Below, in pieces: positions 29,246 to 37,411 of a DNA stretch of 64,000 bases. The stretch is from Leucothrix arctica (GTDB lineage: Bacteria > Pseudomonadota > Gammaproteobacteria > Thiotrichales > Thiotrichaceae). The notes under the pieces were generated by a model. The model searched no databases and was not told the origin of the DNA. It saw nothing but the letters and a program-made list of their open reading frames with translations. Where the stretch lies: the NCBI RefSeq assembly GCF_003172895.1, contig NZ_QGKL01000035.1, forward strand, positions 210,328 to 274,327, read 5' to 3'. Both the position numbers and the translations under genes were made by a program. Numbering within the stretch: position 1 is the stretch's first letter; each line of letters starts with the position of its first letter.

Positions 29246-29614
29246 TCTAAATAATCCTTTTATAAGTATCCGTTGAATAAGCGAAGGCTGATTCTTGACG
29301 GTAAACTTAACAAAAATAATTATTAAATAAGATAAGTTTTAGCTATAAGCGGTAGTTTTGTGTTTTAACGGTATCAGTACAAAAGCTTAGTCACGTTGAA
29401 ATGAACGGCCATGGAGAAGTCTATCTACTTCACTTAGACCCTCATTAAGCCCGCAGGAGTGGCAATAACCTGAAAAGCAATAAACAGATTAAAATCATGA
29501 CAACACTCTATGGGGTAAGCGGCGAAATTATACCTAGATAAGCGTGCTAGAAGCAGCTACATAAAGAAGGAATCCATAGCGGTAGCTGCCTTGAGAGCTT
29601 TTTAAAAAATGGTT
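29246..29614. other. Intergenic region with one inverted repeat
   Basis: No supported gene lies here. It contains the promoter side of the beta-barrel gene and the 3' side of the redoxin gene. GCAGCTAC (29553-29560) and GTAGCTGC (29582-29589) form an 8-bp inverted repeat with a 21-base loop, possibly ending the dsbD-redoxin transcript, though no T-tract is visible. Confidence 0.4.
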
Positions 29615-30241
29615 TTAGTACTTAACTGAACAACCATAAGCACGTGTAGAAGCGACCTGAATAGCGTCGCCTTTCATGCCAGCGTCCAACGCTGCTGCAA
29701 CGTAGTTTGTCGACTTAGCAATAACCGCTGGATTTGCTGAGCTGTTATCGTCGATCGCGCCTGCATAAACCACAACGCCTTCTGGGTTGATCACAAACAT
29801 ATGTGGCGTCGCTTTGGCACCAAACGCACGTCCCATGCCGCCGTCTTCATCTAGTAAATAAGCGGCACTTAGCGCAGAGCCATTACTCTTAGCTTCAGCG
29901 ATTGCTTCGTCTGCTTCCAAGTGACCTTGGCGACCAAATGCAGATGAAATCACCGATACCCACTTAACGCCTTTATCCGTGTACTTCTTTTGAAGTGCCT
30001 GCATGTTTTCGCTGCCGTAGTGCTTACGTACATAAGGGCAGTCTTTGTTAAACCACTCGACTACTAGCCATTCGCCTTTGTAGTCAGCTAGGGTTTGAGT
30101 CTTGCCGCTCGCATCCACTTCTGAAAAGTCAGGTGCTGGTTGGCCAGGTTGTGCGGCTGAAAAAGCGAACGCAGGTACAGCGATAAGCGCTGCAAATGAT
30201 AAGCTTTGTAATGTCGTCTTCATGACTTGTTGAAACATCAT
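29615..30241 (-). CDS. Periplasmic redoxin (PRX-like) partner of DsbD
   Basis: The 208-residue precursor has a signal peptide (cut near AFAFSAA). The mature part is a thioredoxin-fold redoxin: PGQPAPDFSEVDASGKTQTL, VEWFNKDCPYVRKHY with a single cysteine (no second C of CxxC), ATPHMFVINPEG with the cis-proline, and a C-terminal GCSVKY that supplies a possible resolving cysteine. It belongs to the same subfamily as the protein at 52343, which ends GCSIKWR. It follows the dsbD-like gene by 18 bases, so it is cotranscribed and probably draws electrons from it; it may reduce peroxides or repair thiols. Confidence 0.82.
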   Translation of the reverse strand: MMFQQVMKTTLQSLSFAALIAVPAFAFSAAQPGQPAPDFSEVDASGKTQTLADYKGEWLVVEWFNKDCPYVRKHYGSENMQALQKKYTDKGVKWVSVISSAFGRQGHLEADEAIAEAKSNGSALSAAYLLDEDGGMGRAFGAKATPHMFVINPEGVVVYAGAIDDNSSANPAVIAKSTNYVAAALDAGMKGDAIQVASTRAYGCSVKY

Positions 30242-30259
30242 CGTCTCCTTTTATGAGAG

Positions 30260-32272
30260 TTAAGGGGTGTTAAATAAGTCGCGGATCATTCCGGCTTGTA
30301 ATAGTTGAGGCAATAACTCGGCCTGTTTAGTTCCAGGGGCGTACCACGCGTAAACGGGCACTGAGTTACGACCAAACTGAGCTAATGACTCGGTAATCGC
30401 TGCGTCGTGGTGTGTCCAATCGGCACGTACCAGCAACACTTTGTTTTCTTTGAATAAGGCTTGAATAGGGTCAGTGTCGAGTACTAGCTTTTTATTTACC
30501 TGACAGGTAATGCACCATGCCGCAGTGTAATCGACAAAGACCGCCTGATTATTCGCACGTGCTTCTGCGATTTTTGCCGCATCAAACGACTGCCAACTGC
30601 TTGTTGAAAGCGTTTTCTGGGAGCTAGCAGGTGTTGTTATAACCGATGTAAATGCGGCAGCTAAAGCGATAACCGCAATACCCGCAGCCATCCAGCGTCT
30701 AGCTTTAGAAGCAGAGCGTCCAAGCCAAATGGCAAAGACTAATGACACCATCAACAAACTCGCAATCAGCCAACCGTTATCGCCGACTAAACGTCCTAGC
30801 ACCCACAGCAACCAAATCACTGTTAGGTAAAGCGGGAAGGCTAAGAACTGCTGCAAGGTCACCATCCAAGCACCGGGCTTGGGTAGGCGACGCAATAGTG
30901 CAGGTGATAAACACAACAGTACAAATGGCGCGGCCAGACCTGCGCCAAGACCAAGGAATATTGCCATCGCAGAAGTGGGTGGTAATGTTGCCGCTGCACC
31001 CAGCGCCACGCCCATAAACGGCCCAGTGCAAGGCGTTGCAACAAACACTGCCAGAACACCTGTGATAAATGCACCACCACGATGATTACCTGCTGCGGTC
31101 ATGAGTCTGTGACCGAACTCAAACACACCGCTAAAGGACAAAGCCATCAGCCAGAATAAGGTGATCAACGCTAAAATAACGGGTGCGGATTGCAGCTGAA
31201 AGCCCCAGCCAATCGCACTGCCACTGGCGCGTAATAGCAGCAATAAACCGCCTAATGCGCCAAATGTCACCAACACACCTGCGGTATAAGCAAAGGCTTC
31301 ACTGAGTCGTTTTGATGCGGGTGACTGGACTAAGCCCATCATCTTGATCGATAACACGGGGAATACGCAGGGCATTAGGTTAAGGATCATACCGCCAACA
31401 AAAGCGGCTAACAGCAGCAACCATAAGGGCTGCGTTGCTTCTACTGGAATAGGTTGAGCGGCTGCGGCTTGAATAGGCACGTTGCTTAAACGCCATGCTT
31501 TCTCACCATCCGTCACGACAAAGTCAGTGGTCGCTACTTGGTTGGCAGACACGCGCTCGAAGGTGTAACTCATGCCGTTACTAACTTGCTTAACCTTTGG
31601 CTCTGCTGCTGCGATTAGGTCGGCATCTAGTGGGAAAATAGTCGCTTGTTTAGTGGCGTCACTAAGCGTCAGAGTGATTTCGGTCGCACTGGTTGATGTA
31701 AGGCTTTGTACTGACCATAGATTACTTGATGAAGCTTGCGGCACACGGTTAAGAAAGTTATCTCGTAATGCTAAGTCGCCTGACTTCCAGTTAGCTGTTT
31801 TGCCAATAGGGCGGGTTAACGTCATTTGCCCAAAGCCCGGTATGCAGTCGATTTTGCAGACTAGCCACTCCAGATCAACCGTTAGCGATAATGACTCCGC
31901 GCCAGCTTCAGGGGTGATAGGTAGCAGGTAAGCGACATTGCCTTCGTAGCCGAGGTTGGTCAGGTGAGCGACGGGTAAGCGTGTTGGGAATGGCCACTTT
32001 ACAGGGTCAACGGTTGCGCCTGTTGCTTGTATGTCAAAGCGCGGTGCTGCGCCTGAGTCTCCCGCATTTCTCCAATACACATGCCACTTGGGGTCTACTT
32101 CAAAGTAAAAACCGATGTGTTCAGTGCTGCCCGACGCGAAGGTGTCAGGCGCAAGCCAGCGAACCTTTACGTGGTCGCCAGAGGTAGTTTCTTCAGCACT
32201 GACAGGCGTCGTCCAAATAAGGAAGAGACTAATAAACCAAAATAATGCCACTGTGTAAGTGGGTAGTTTCAT
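30260..32272 (-). CDS. dsbD: DsbD-like (ScsB-type) thiol:disulfide electron carrier
   Basis: The 670-residue inner-membrane protein has a signal peptide, a periplasmic N-domain of the ScsB/DsbD type (HVKVRWLAPDTFASG..., with VCKIDCIPG, a C-x3-C pair), a membrane section of about eight helices with the conserved cysteines in NLMPCVFPVLS and ATPCTGPFMG, and a C-terminal thioredoxin domain with AAWCITCQ. It moves electrons from cytoplasmic thioredoxin to periplasmic thiols. The N-domain resembles copper-tolerance ScsB more than classic DsbD. It is the first gene of an operon with the redoxin at 29615. Confidence 0.88.
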   Translation of the reverse strand: MKLPTYTVALFWFISLFLIWTTPVSAEETTSGDHVKVRWLAPDTFASGSTEHIGFYFEVDPKWHVYWRNAGDSGAAPRFDIQATGATVDPVKWPFPTRLPVAHLTNLGYEGNVAYLLPITPEAGAESLSLTVDLEWLVCKIDCIPGFGQMTLTRPIGKTANWKSGDLALRDNFLNRVPQASSSNLWSVQSLTSTSATEITLTLSDATKQATIFPLDADLIAAAEPKVKQVSNGMSYTFERVSANQVATTDFVVTDGEKAWRLSNVPIQAAAAQPIPVEATQPLWLLLLAAFVGGMILNLMPCVFPVLSIKMMGLVQSPASKRLSEAFAYTAGVLVTFGALGGLLLLLRASGSAIGWGFQLQSAPVILALITLFWLMALSFSGVFEFGHRLMTAAGNHRGGAFITGVLAVFVATPCTGPFMGVALGAAATLPPTSAMAIFLGLGAGLAAPFVLLCLSPALLRRLPKPGAWMVTLQQFLAFPLYLTVIWLLWVLGRLVGDNGWLIASLLMVSLVFAIWLGRSASKARRWMAAGIAVIALAAAFTSVITTPASSQKTLSTSSWQSFDAAKIAEARANNQAVFVDYTAAWCITCQVNKKLVLDTDPIQALFKENKVLLVRADWTHHDAAITESLAQFGRNSVPVYAWYAPGTKQAELLPQLLQAGMIRDLFNTP

Positions 32273-32483
32273 TGCGTTTGATTCCTTTGTGGTAGGTCAA
32301 GCAGAGCATGTACCAAAGCTTCGAGACTAAAGGTTTATCAATAATGACACTAATTACGGTTTTTTTAGATTGCTAGGGGCATGCTTTACAAAGATTTACC
32401 CTATTGAATATTACTGTGGCGCATTTCTCTGGGTTTGATTGAACCGATCGATAAAAATTTGTAATTTGAATACAATATCGTCT

Positions 32484-33155
32484 ATGAAAACAATATTCGA
32501 ATCAAAAGATTGGGCAACATGCTCTACCTGCGGCAGTGCTCGCAACCGAGGCGATAGCTGTGACTATTGCGGGAGAGTCTATAGTGATGTCATTCACCAA
32601 AAACAAAACCCAGCAACAACCTTTCTCAAGTCGTTAAGTCATAAGTACCAAGTTGAGCGGCAGGGTGATGAACTACGCATTTCATGGCGCTGGGGTGGTA
32701 TGAAAAGTGCTGGGTTACTGATCTTTTTTGCGATTTGGAATTCGCTCATCTTTTCAGGGGATTATGGTTTCAGCGATGACATTAGTTATTGGGAAGCGTT
32801 TTTGTCGATCTTTCCCATACCAGCGCTTCATATGGTCGTCGGGATTATTGGGCCAATTTACATTTTAGTGCGCATGATCAATAGCACGACCATTAAAGCG
32901 AATAGTCAGACGCTCACGGTGACCCATCATCCTATTCCATTGGGAAAGCGTCATCGTTTTCAGTCTTCTGAGATAGAACAGCTATTTGTTTCTGAGACTC
33001 AGGTTTCTGGTAAAAAGAAAAGCAGGTCTGTGCCAGAGCTGCAACTCATTACCAAGTCTGGCGTTCGTCATCGCTTGCTGAAAGGAAAGAAGACGGTCGA
33101 TTTCTCAGATTATGAAATGATGCGAGAGCAGTTATCGAATGCACTGGATATATAG
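32484..33155 (+). CDS. Zinc-ribbon membrane protein of unknown function
   Basis: The 223-residue product from ATG 32484 (MKTIFESKDWATC) carries a zinc ribbon near the start: CSTCGS and CDYCGR. Two hydrophobic segments (SAGLLIFFAIWNSLIFSG and LHMVVGIIGPIYILVRM) follow, then a soluble part (TLTVTHHPIPLGKRHRFQSSEIEQLFV) whose strand pattern looks PH-like. An upstream TTG (32439) would add 15 residues. I do not recognise a named family. The gene is followed by another small membrane protein, which shows a similar two-helix plus PH-like layout. Confidence 0.65.
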   Translation: MKTIFESKDWATCSTCGSARNRGDSCDYCGRVYSDVIHQKQNPATTFLKSLSHKYQVERQGDELRISWRWGGMKSAGLLIFFAIWNSLIFSGDYGFSDDISYWEAFLSIFPIPALHMVVGIIGPIYILVRMINSTTIKANSQTLTVTHHPIPLGKRHRFQSSEIEQLFVSETQVSGKKKSRSVPELQLITKSGVRHRLLKGKKTVDFSDYEMMREQLSNALDI

Positions 33156-33221
33156 TTAGCGTCGCTACAAGTTGTTGCGCGTTATCAGTAATTAACTAAG
33201 CCGACTTTGAGAGGTGGCATT

Positions 33222-33695
33222 ATGGAATTCAACCTGAGTCAAGATTATATCAGAAAGCAAATCCGTGGCCCTTTTGTGAATATGATGGTCATATCAATTC
33301 CCACAGTTGCTTTTGTAGTAGGGAACTTTGTGTTTGAAAGTGTGATGCATGGAGTTGCGGGACTTATTGTACTGGTCGTTATACTTCTGATTTTATCTAT
33401 TGAAGCCATAAAAAAATCTAAATATTGGAAGCGTTTCGGTCCGAGTATTTCGGTTTCAGTACATGATGATTATATTATCGACAAAGGACTTGATGGTGAG
33501 AGTAAAATAGCTGTTCAAGCGATTGACTCTGTTCAGGTTAAAATGAAAAAGGGAGATGTCAGGTCTATAAATCTTAAATCGGTCACAGGCATGAACGGAG
33601 AGTTGAAAGGGTATGAAAATATGAAACTTCTTTCTGAAAAAATATCTTCAGTCGTTGGTGAAGATAAAGTAAGTGTGTCTCGTTCTTTTTTCTAA
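33222..33695 (+). CDS. Small two-helix membrane protein with PH-like tail
   Basis: The 157-residue product (ATG 33222, preceded by GAGAGGTGG) has two hydrophobic helices close together (MMVISIPTVAFVVGNFV and GVAGLIVLVVILLIL), then a soluble part SISVSVHDDYIIDKG, IAVQAIDSVQVKMKKG and KSVTGMNGELKGYENM. The beta-rich tail resembles bacterial PH domains. The function is unknown. It follows the zinc-ribbon gene by 66 bases, a likely operon. Confidence 0.65.
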   Translation: MEFNLSQDYIRKQIRGPFVNMMVISIPTVAFVVGNFVFESVMHGVAGLIVLVVILLILSIEAIKKSKYWKRFGPSISVSVHDDYIIDKGLDGESKIAVQAIDSVQVKMKKGDVRSINLKSVTGMNGELKGYENMKLLSEKISSVVGEDKVSVSRSFF

Positions 33696-33777
33696 AAACG
33701 CACCGGTAATATGAATTGCATCGTATTCTCAGTTGATGCGATAGTTACCTTAAATAAAATTGACTTGAGATACACCT

Positions 33778-34269
33778 ATGACACGTTTCGCCGTTATCTT
33801 AGTGATTGGTTTGCTGTCTTCATCTTCCGTGATCGCTGACTCACACAAAGCAATTACCAGCTCTGCAACAGGGCAGGCGGTGACGAATATATCTGCCAAT
33901 GGTGGTTATCCATTTGATGGTCGCGTTGATGAAAAGTCAGACTTGGATGACTTACTCACATTAGCATGGGGCGAGGCTTCTTTAGGACTTCACCGTGGTC
34001 ATCGAGAAGTTCGTGCAGTGCTGGAAGTCTTTCTTGGCATCAATCACGACGAAATGCACGTCTTGATGGAAGACCATAATTTGAATCTTGCTAAGACTTG
34101 TGAATATCTTGGTTTGGAACCAGAAAAATTGGTTGAGTCTCTAACGGCAAGCTTTAATCCGTTTATTCAACAAGGCGTTGATGGCGGTGTGATTACAGCG
34201 ACAGAAGCTGAGAGCTGGAAGAAGCAAATACGTGGGGAGTTTAGCCGTCGGGTTTATTGGGTGGGTTGA
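33778..34269 (+). CDS. Exported protein of unknown function
   Basis: The 163-residue precursor has a signal peptide (MTRFAVILVIGLLSSSSVIA, cut before DSH). The mature protein is polar with YPFDGRVDEKSDLDDLLTLAWGEASLG, REVRAVLEVFLGINHDEMHVLMEDHNLNL and several histidines and acids. I recognise no family. It is a probable periplasmic protein, convergent with the STAND-like gene (8 bases between the stops). Confidence 0.6.
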   Translation: MTRFAVILVIGLLSSSSVIADSHKAITSSATGQAVTNISANGGYPFDGRVDEKSDLDDLLTLAWGEASLGLHRGHREVRAVLEVFLGINHDEMHVLMEDHNLNLAKTCEYLGLEPEKLVESLTASFNPFIQQGVDGGVITATEAESWKKQIRGEFSRRVYWVG

Positions 34270-34277
34270 TGGCTTCT

Positions 34278-36257
34278 TTAATCATTTAAATACATCTCCC
34301 ATCCTTCAAGTCCATTTGGTAAATCAAGCTGCTCGGCCAAACCTGTTAATGCTTCCAACGATTGCGCATGCTCAATTTTTTTAGCGATTTGATAGGCTTC
34401 TGCCCAACTTTTGTACGCTTCTTTTTGTTGGCTATTTTCCCATTGAATATGACCAATATTTATAGTGGTAACACATAACCCAGCTGCATCGCCGATTTCC
34501 TGTTGAATTGCCAGAGATTGCTGTAGGTATTTGAGTGCCGTTTCATAGTTGCCGCGAACGCGATAGATTTGGGAAATATTGTTGAGCGTTGCGCCTTTGC
34601 CGTACTTATCGCCGATCTCCTGTTGAATGGCAAGAGATTGCTGTAGGTATTTGAGTGCGGTTTTATAGTCGTCGCGAGCGGAGCAGGCTAGTGAAATATT
34701 ATTGAGCGTTATGCTTTCGCCGGACTTATCGCCGATCTCCTGTTGAATGACCAAAGATTGCTGTAGGTATTTGAGTGCGGTTTCATAGTCGCCACGAGCT
34801 TGAGCAATAGTAGCCATATTGTTGAGTGTTGTCCCTTCGCCGGACCTATCGCCGATCTCTTGTCTTATGGTCAGAGAGTGCTGTAAGTATTTGATTGCGG
34901 TTTCAAAGTCGCCACGAGCCTTGAATATTTGGGAAATGTTATTGAGCGTTACGCCTTCGCCGGACTTATCGCCGGTCGCCTGTTTAATGGCCATCGATTG
35001 CTGTAGGTATTTGAGTGCGATTTCATAGTCGCCGCGAGCGTGCGCAGTAGTGGCCATGTTGTTAAGTGTTGTGCCTTCGCCAGATTTATCACCGATCTCC
35101 TGTTGAATGGCCAGAGATTGCTGTAGGTATTTGAGTGTGGTCTCATAGTCGCCTCGGGCCTTGAATATTTGGGAAATATTATTGAGCGTTGAGCTTTCGC
35201 CGGACTTTTCGCCAAGCTTTTTATATATCTCGTCTGCGGTTTGGTAGTGTTCTAATGCTATTGTTTTGTTTCCAAGATGGCTATTTAAAAGTCCTTGATA
35301 ATTAATCGCTCTTGCTTTTGATTTTAAATCTTCAAGTGCACAAAGTGTCGGTAACCAATGATCCAATATAGTGTGACGTTCCCCATGCAGCGACAGCTGT
35401 GAAATTGTATTGAATGCGCTAGCGGTCAATTCTTCTAAAAGTTCGTTAGATTCTTCTGTATTTGCTTTTGTAAATAAAAGCTTCCACCACTTAAAAGCGG
35501 TTAACTCTGATGTGTAGTCTACGGCTGCTCGTGAGATGAAGGCATGTGTATCCTGGGGGGATAATTCTTGAGCAGTCACCAGAGACCTTTTAAGCGACCG
35601 TGTAAAACCACCTGTTCTATATTGAGAGTCTTGTAAGAGAAAATACTCCGCAAAAATATCAGGTTGCAGCGAACCACTAGGGTTACCAGATAACTGTTTT
35701 ATAACCTCGATGTAGCGTTCTAGCTCGCTTTCACTATTGGCTATATCTGTTTCGTTTAAAGCATCATAAACATGATTTTCATCATGCTCTAGGTCTAAGC
35801 CACCCGACAATGTTGCGATAGTGAGTAGTTTATAAATCGAGGCTTTTTCATTTTCTGAGTATTGACTAAGTGTTGCTTGCCAGCGCTTTTCCTCACGATC
35901 TAACACATGTTTTAAAAGCTCTGCTTGCGTCCAGTTTCTAACTTGATGAATACTGTGATGTTTAATCGCGCTAGCAACCATGCCAATAAACAATGGTCGG
36001 CCATTGTTACTGAGTGTTTCAAGTACCTCCCAAAAGTCACTGTCTTGGTCTGGTAGTTTTTCCTCACACTCTAATGAGTCGAGAAAGCTCTGTAGTGCCT
36101 GTTGTTGTTCTGGACGAGTGAGCGGGTGGAGTTCGTGCGGCTCTGGCGTATGTAAATAGCTTTTGCGAGTAGTTGCATTGGCTGAGCTTGAAGTCAGCGA
36201 CTTCCACCAGCTTTGTTGTTCGGCAACTCGCTCTAAAATAAGTAGCGAACGGGGAAG
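34278..36257 (-). CDS. C-terminal TPR piece of the split STAND-like protein
   Basis: This frame is open from 36257 to the stop at 34278. The first likely internal start is TTG 35993 (LFIGMVASAIKHH), giving 571 residues, but the 80 or so residues before it (LILERVAEQQSWW, HELHPLTRPEQQQAL) are clearly protein-like and continue the NTPase. From about 35230 to 34490 lie seven TPR-like units of 40 residues; the C-terminal cap ends GLEGWEMYLND. Confidence 0.6.
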   Translation of the reverse strand, partial: LPRSLLILERVAEQQSWWKSLTSSSANATTRKSYLHTPEPHELHPLTRPEQQQALQSFLDSLECEEKLPDQDSDFWEVLETLSNNGRPLFIGMVASAIKHHSIHQVRNWTQAELLKHVLDREEKRWQATLSQYSENEKASIYKLLTIATLSGGLDLEHDENHVYDALNETDIANSESELERYIEVIKQLSGNPSGSLQPDIFAEYFLLQDSQYRTGGFTRSLKRSLVTAQELSPQDTHAFISRAAVDYTSELTAFKWWKLLFTKANTEESNELLEELTASAFNTISQLSLHGERHTILDHWLPTLCALEDLKSKARAINYQGLLNSHLGNKTIALEHYQTADEIYKKLGEKSGESSTLNNISQIFKARGDYETTLKYLQQSLAIQQEIGDKSGEGTTLNNMATTAHARGDYEIALKYLQQSMAIKQATGDKSGEGVTLNNISQIFKARGDFETAIKYLQHSLTIRQEIGDRSGEGTTLNNMATIAQARGDYETALKYLQQSLVIQQEIGDKSGESITLNNISLACSARDDYKTALKYLQQSLAIQQEIGDKYGKGATLNNISQIYRVRGNYETALKYLQQSLAIQQEIGDAAGLCVTTINIGHIQWENSQQKEAYKSWAEAYQIAKKIEHAQSLEALTGLAEQLDLPNGLEGWEMYLND
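34490..35230 (-). repeat. Seven near-identical 120-bp TPR units with a 240-bp higher-order pattern
   Basis: The 40-residue unit is built on LKYLQQSLAIQQEIGDKSG followed by two alternating types: NNISQIFKARGDYET and NNMATxAxARGDYE. The alternation (A-B-A-B, then two A-like units) means a block of two units has been duplicated. DNA is nearly the same 240 bases apart, for example at 34920 and 35160. Such repeats can gain or lose units by recombination. Confidence 0.85.
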
Positions 36258-37192
36258 TCATAGTCGTTTTGGTGCTGGATAAAATGGTCAATCCAGTTGG
36301 CTATTTCGTCTGGGTACTCTGCCGCGTAGTCGATAGTAATTATAGTTGGCCTAGCTGGTTGCCAGTTATCTAGAGCATCTGACTTGCCAAGTTTGTCTGA
36401 GTGCAGAAAGCCGACATCACAATAAGTTTGGCGTGAAAGCAGAGCATCTAAGGCAAGGCGGCTTTTGCCAGTGCCGCCTTCACCGGTAATGACTAGCCAG
36501 CTAAAGTTTTTGTCAGTGTCAAAAAACTCGTTGAGTAACTTTAGGCTGTTATCACGACCGATAAGCTTTGCTTGGCGACTTTTAAACGTGAGCCATAACG
36601 GGCTGCTTTTTTGTGCTTGTTGGTCGAGCGCATTCTCAGTATCTGTGATTAGGAATTCTGGGGTTTGAAGGTCTAGGTTGAAACTGAGTTGTTCAACGAT
36701 GTTATCTAGTTGTCTACGAAGTGCGTCCTGTGCTTCTGTTTGTTGGTTTTGACCCAGTAACAGTTGGACTAAGCCTTGTTGCTCAGGCTTTAAATTTTCC
36801 CAGCGTGCTTTATTTGTGATTAGACCTGCTAAGTGTTCATCAGAGGCGATGGTAAACGCTTCTCCAAGGGCATTATCGGTTCTTGTTTTGAGCGTATTGA
36901 GGATGTTTTGGGTAAAGTTGAAGTACCATTCTTTTTCACTCATTCTATCGTGGAGTTTGGTCATCCAAGCCTTACCAACGATCTCGCCAGCTTGAGCTAG
37001 ACGAGCAATGATAAAGGGTGCGACGTATTTAAGCGCCAGTCGTACACTCGCTTTATTAATGCCAGTTTCTTCGTGAATCCACTGTGCCAAGACTTTGTTT
37101 TTATCATCATCGGTAAAGTACTCCTTAAAGGCGATTAGCTCATCTAAGATTTCCGAGAAGTCTTTGCTGGGGGGAGTGGGTGTCTTTGGCAT
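36233..37192 (-). CDS. N-terminal NTPase piece of the split STAND-like protein
   Basis: The 319-residue frame starts MPKTPTPPSKDFSEIL and ends in the middle of the NTPase core (FPVRYLF then TAG). The Walker A motif is at about 237-244 and Walker B at about 281-288. The sensor motif and everything after it are in the other frame. If translated alone it would be a truncated NTPase without its sensor array. It is divergent from the Ldh-family gene by about 220 bases. Confidence 0.6.
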   Translation of the reverse strand: MPKTPTPPSKDFSEILDELIAFKEYFTDDDKNKVLAQWIHEETGINKASVRLALKYVAPFIIARLAQAGEIVGKAWMTKLHDRMSEKEWYFNFTQNILNTLKTRTDNALGEAFTIASDEHLAGLITNKARWENLKPEQQGLVQLLLGQNQQTEAQDALRRQLDNIVEQLSFNLDLQTPEFLITDTENALDQQAQKSSPLWLTFKSRQAKLIGRDNSLKLLNEFFDTDKNFSWLVITGEGGTGKSRLALDALLSRQTYCDVGFLHSDKLGKSDALDNWQPARPTIITIDYAAEYPDEIANWIDHFIQHQNDYDFPVRYLF

Positions 37193-37277
37193 TTCACATC
37201 CTTATGGTTTGTATAGAAGATTAGCACGGAGTGATGATTTTCAATAATATATCGCTGCGTTTTGGTCAGCGGTATTT

Positions 37278-37331
37278 ATTCGCGCCATTTTAGGCCTATT
37301 TATGGCGCGAATAACGGGTCTAATCGCGCCA
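37278..37331. promoter_or_regulatory. Inverted-repeat operator-like site in the divergent intergenic region
   Basis: ATTCGCGCCAT (37278-37288) and ATGGCGCGAAT (37302-37312) form a perfect 11-bp inverted repeat with 13 bases between; a third half-site ATCGCGCCAT is at 37322-37331. It lies between the divergent STAND-like and Ldh-family genes, as expected for an operator of a dimeric regulator. No regulator gene is adjacent. Confidence 0.5.
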
Positions 37332-37411
37332 TAGCACTCAAGACCATTCAGTGATTAGCGTCATTTTCATATAAGCTGTACTTCACCTCGCCAAAACAAT
37401 GAGCCATAAAA

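Larger units (their letters stand above)
34278..37192 (-). pseudogene. STAND-like P-loop NTPase with TPR repeats, split by a frameshift
   Basis: One gene of about 971 residues is broken into two frames by a -1 shift near 36239-36246. The upstream frame (36233-37192) holds an all-helical N-terminal region (about 1-180), then a P-loop TGEGGTGKSRLALDAL (K243) and Walker B PTIITIDYAAE (281-292), and stops at VRYLF. The other frame, open from 36257, continues smoothly with LILERVAEQQSWWKSL and, after about 190 residues of helical linker, the TPR array. N-terminal domain, NTPase and superstructure-forming repeats are the STAND layout, as in Avs-type defence proteins, but no effector domain is recognised. 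It may be a true pseudogene, a sequencing error or programmed slippage; no slippery heptamer is visible. Confidence 0.7.

Noticed and set aside
34490..35230. Regular 120-bp repeats suggestive of a CRISPR array
   Set aside because: Units are contiguous without spacers and translate into TPR repeats, so this is a protein-coding repeat array.
36233..36260. Programmed -1 ribosomal frameshift in the STAND-like gene
   Set aside because: The junction CGC TAC TTA TTT TAG has no X XXY YYZ slippery heptamer and no obvious downstream structure, so a mutation or sequencing error is more likely.
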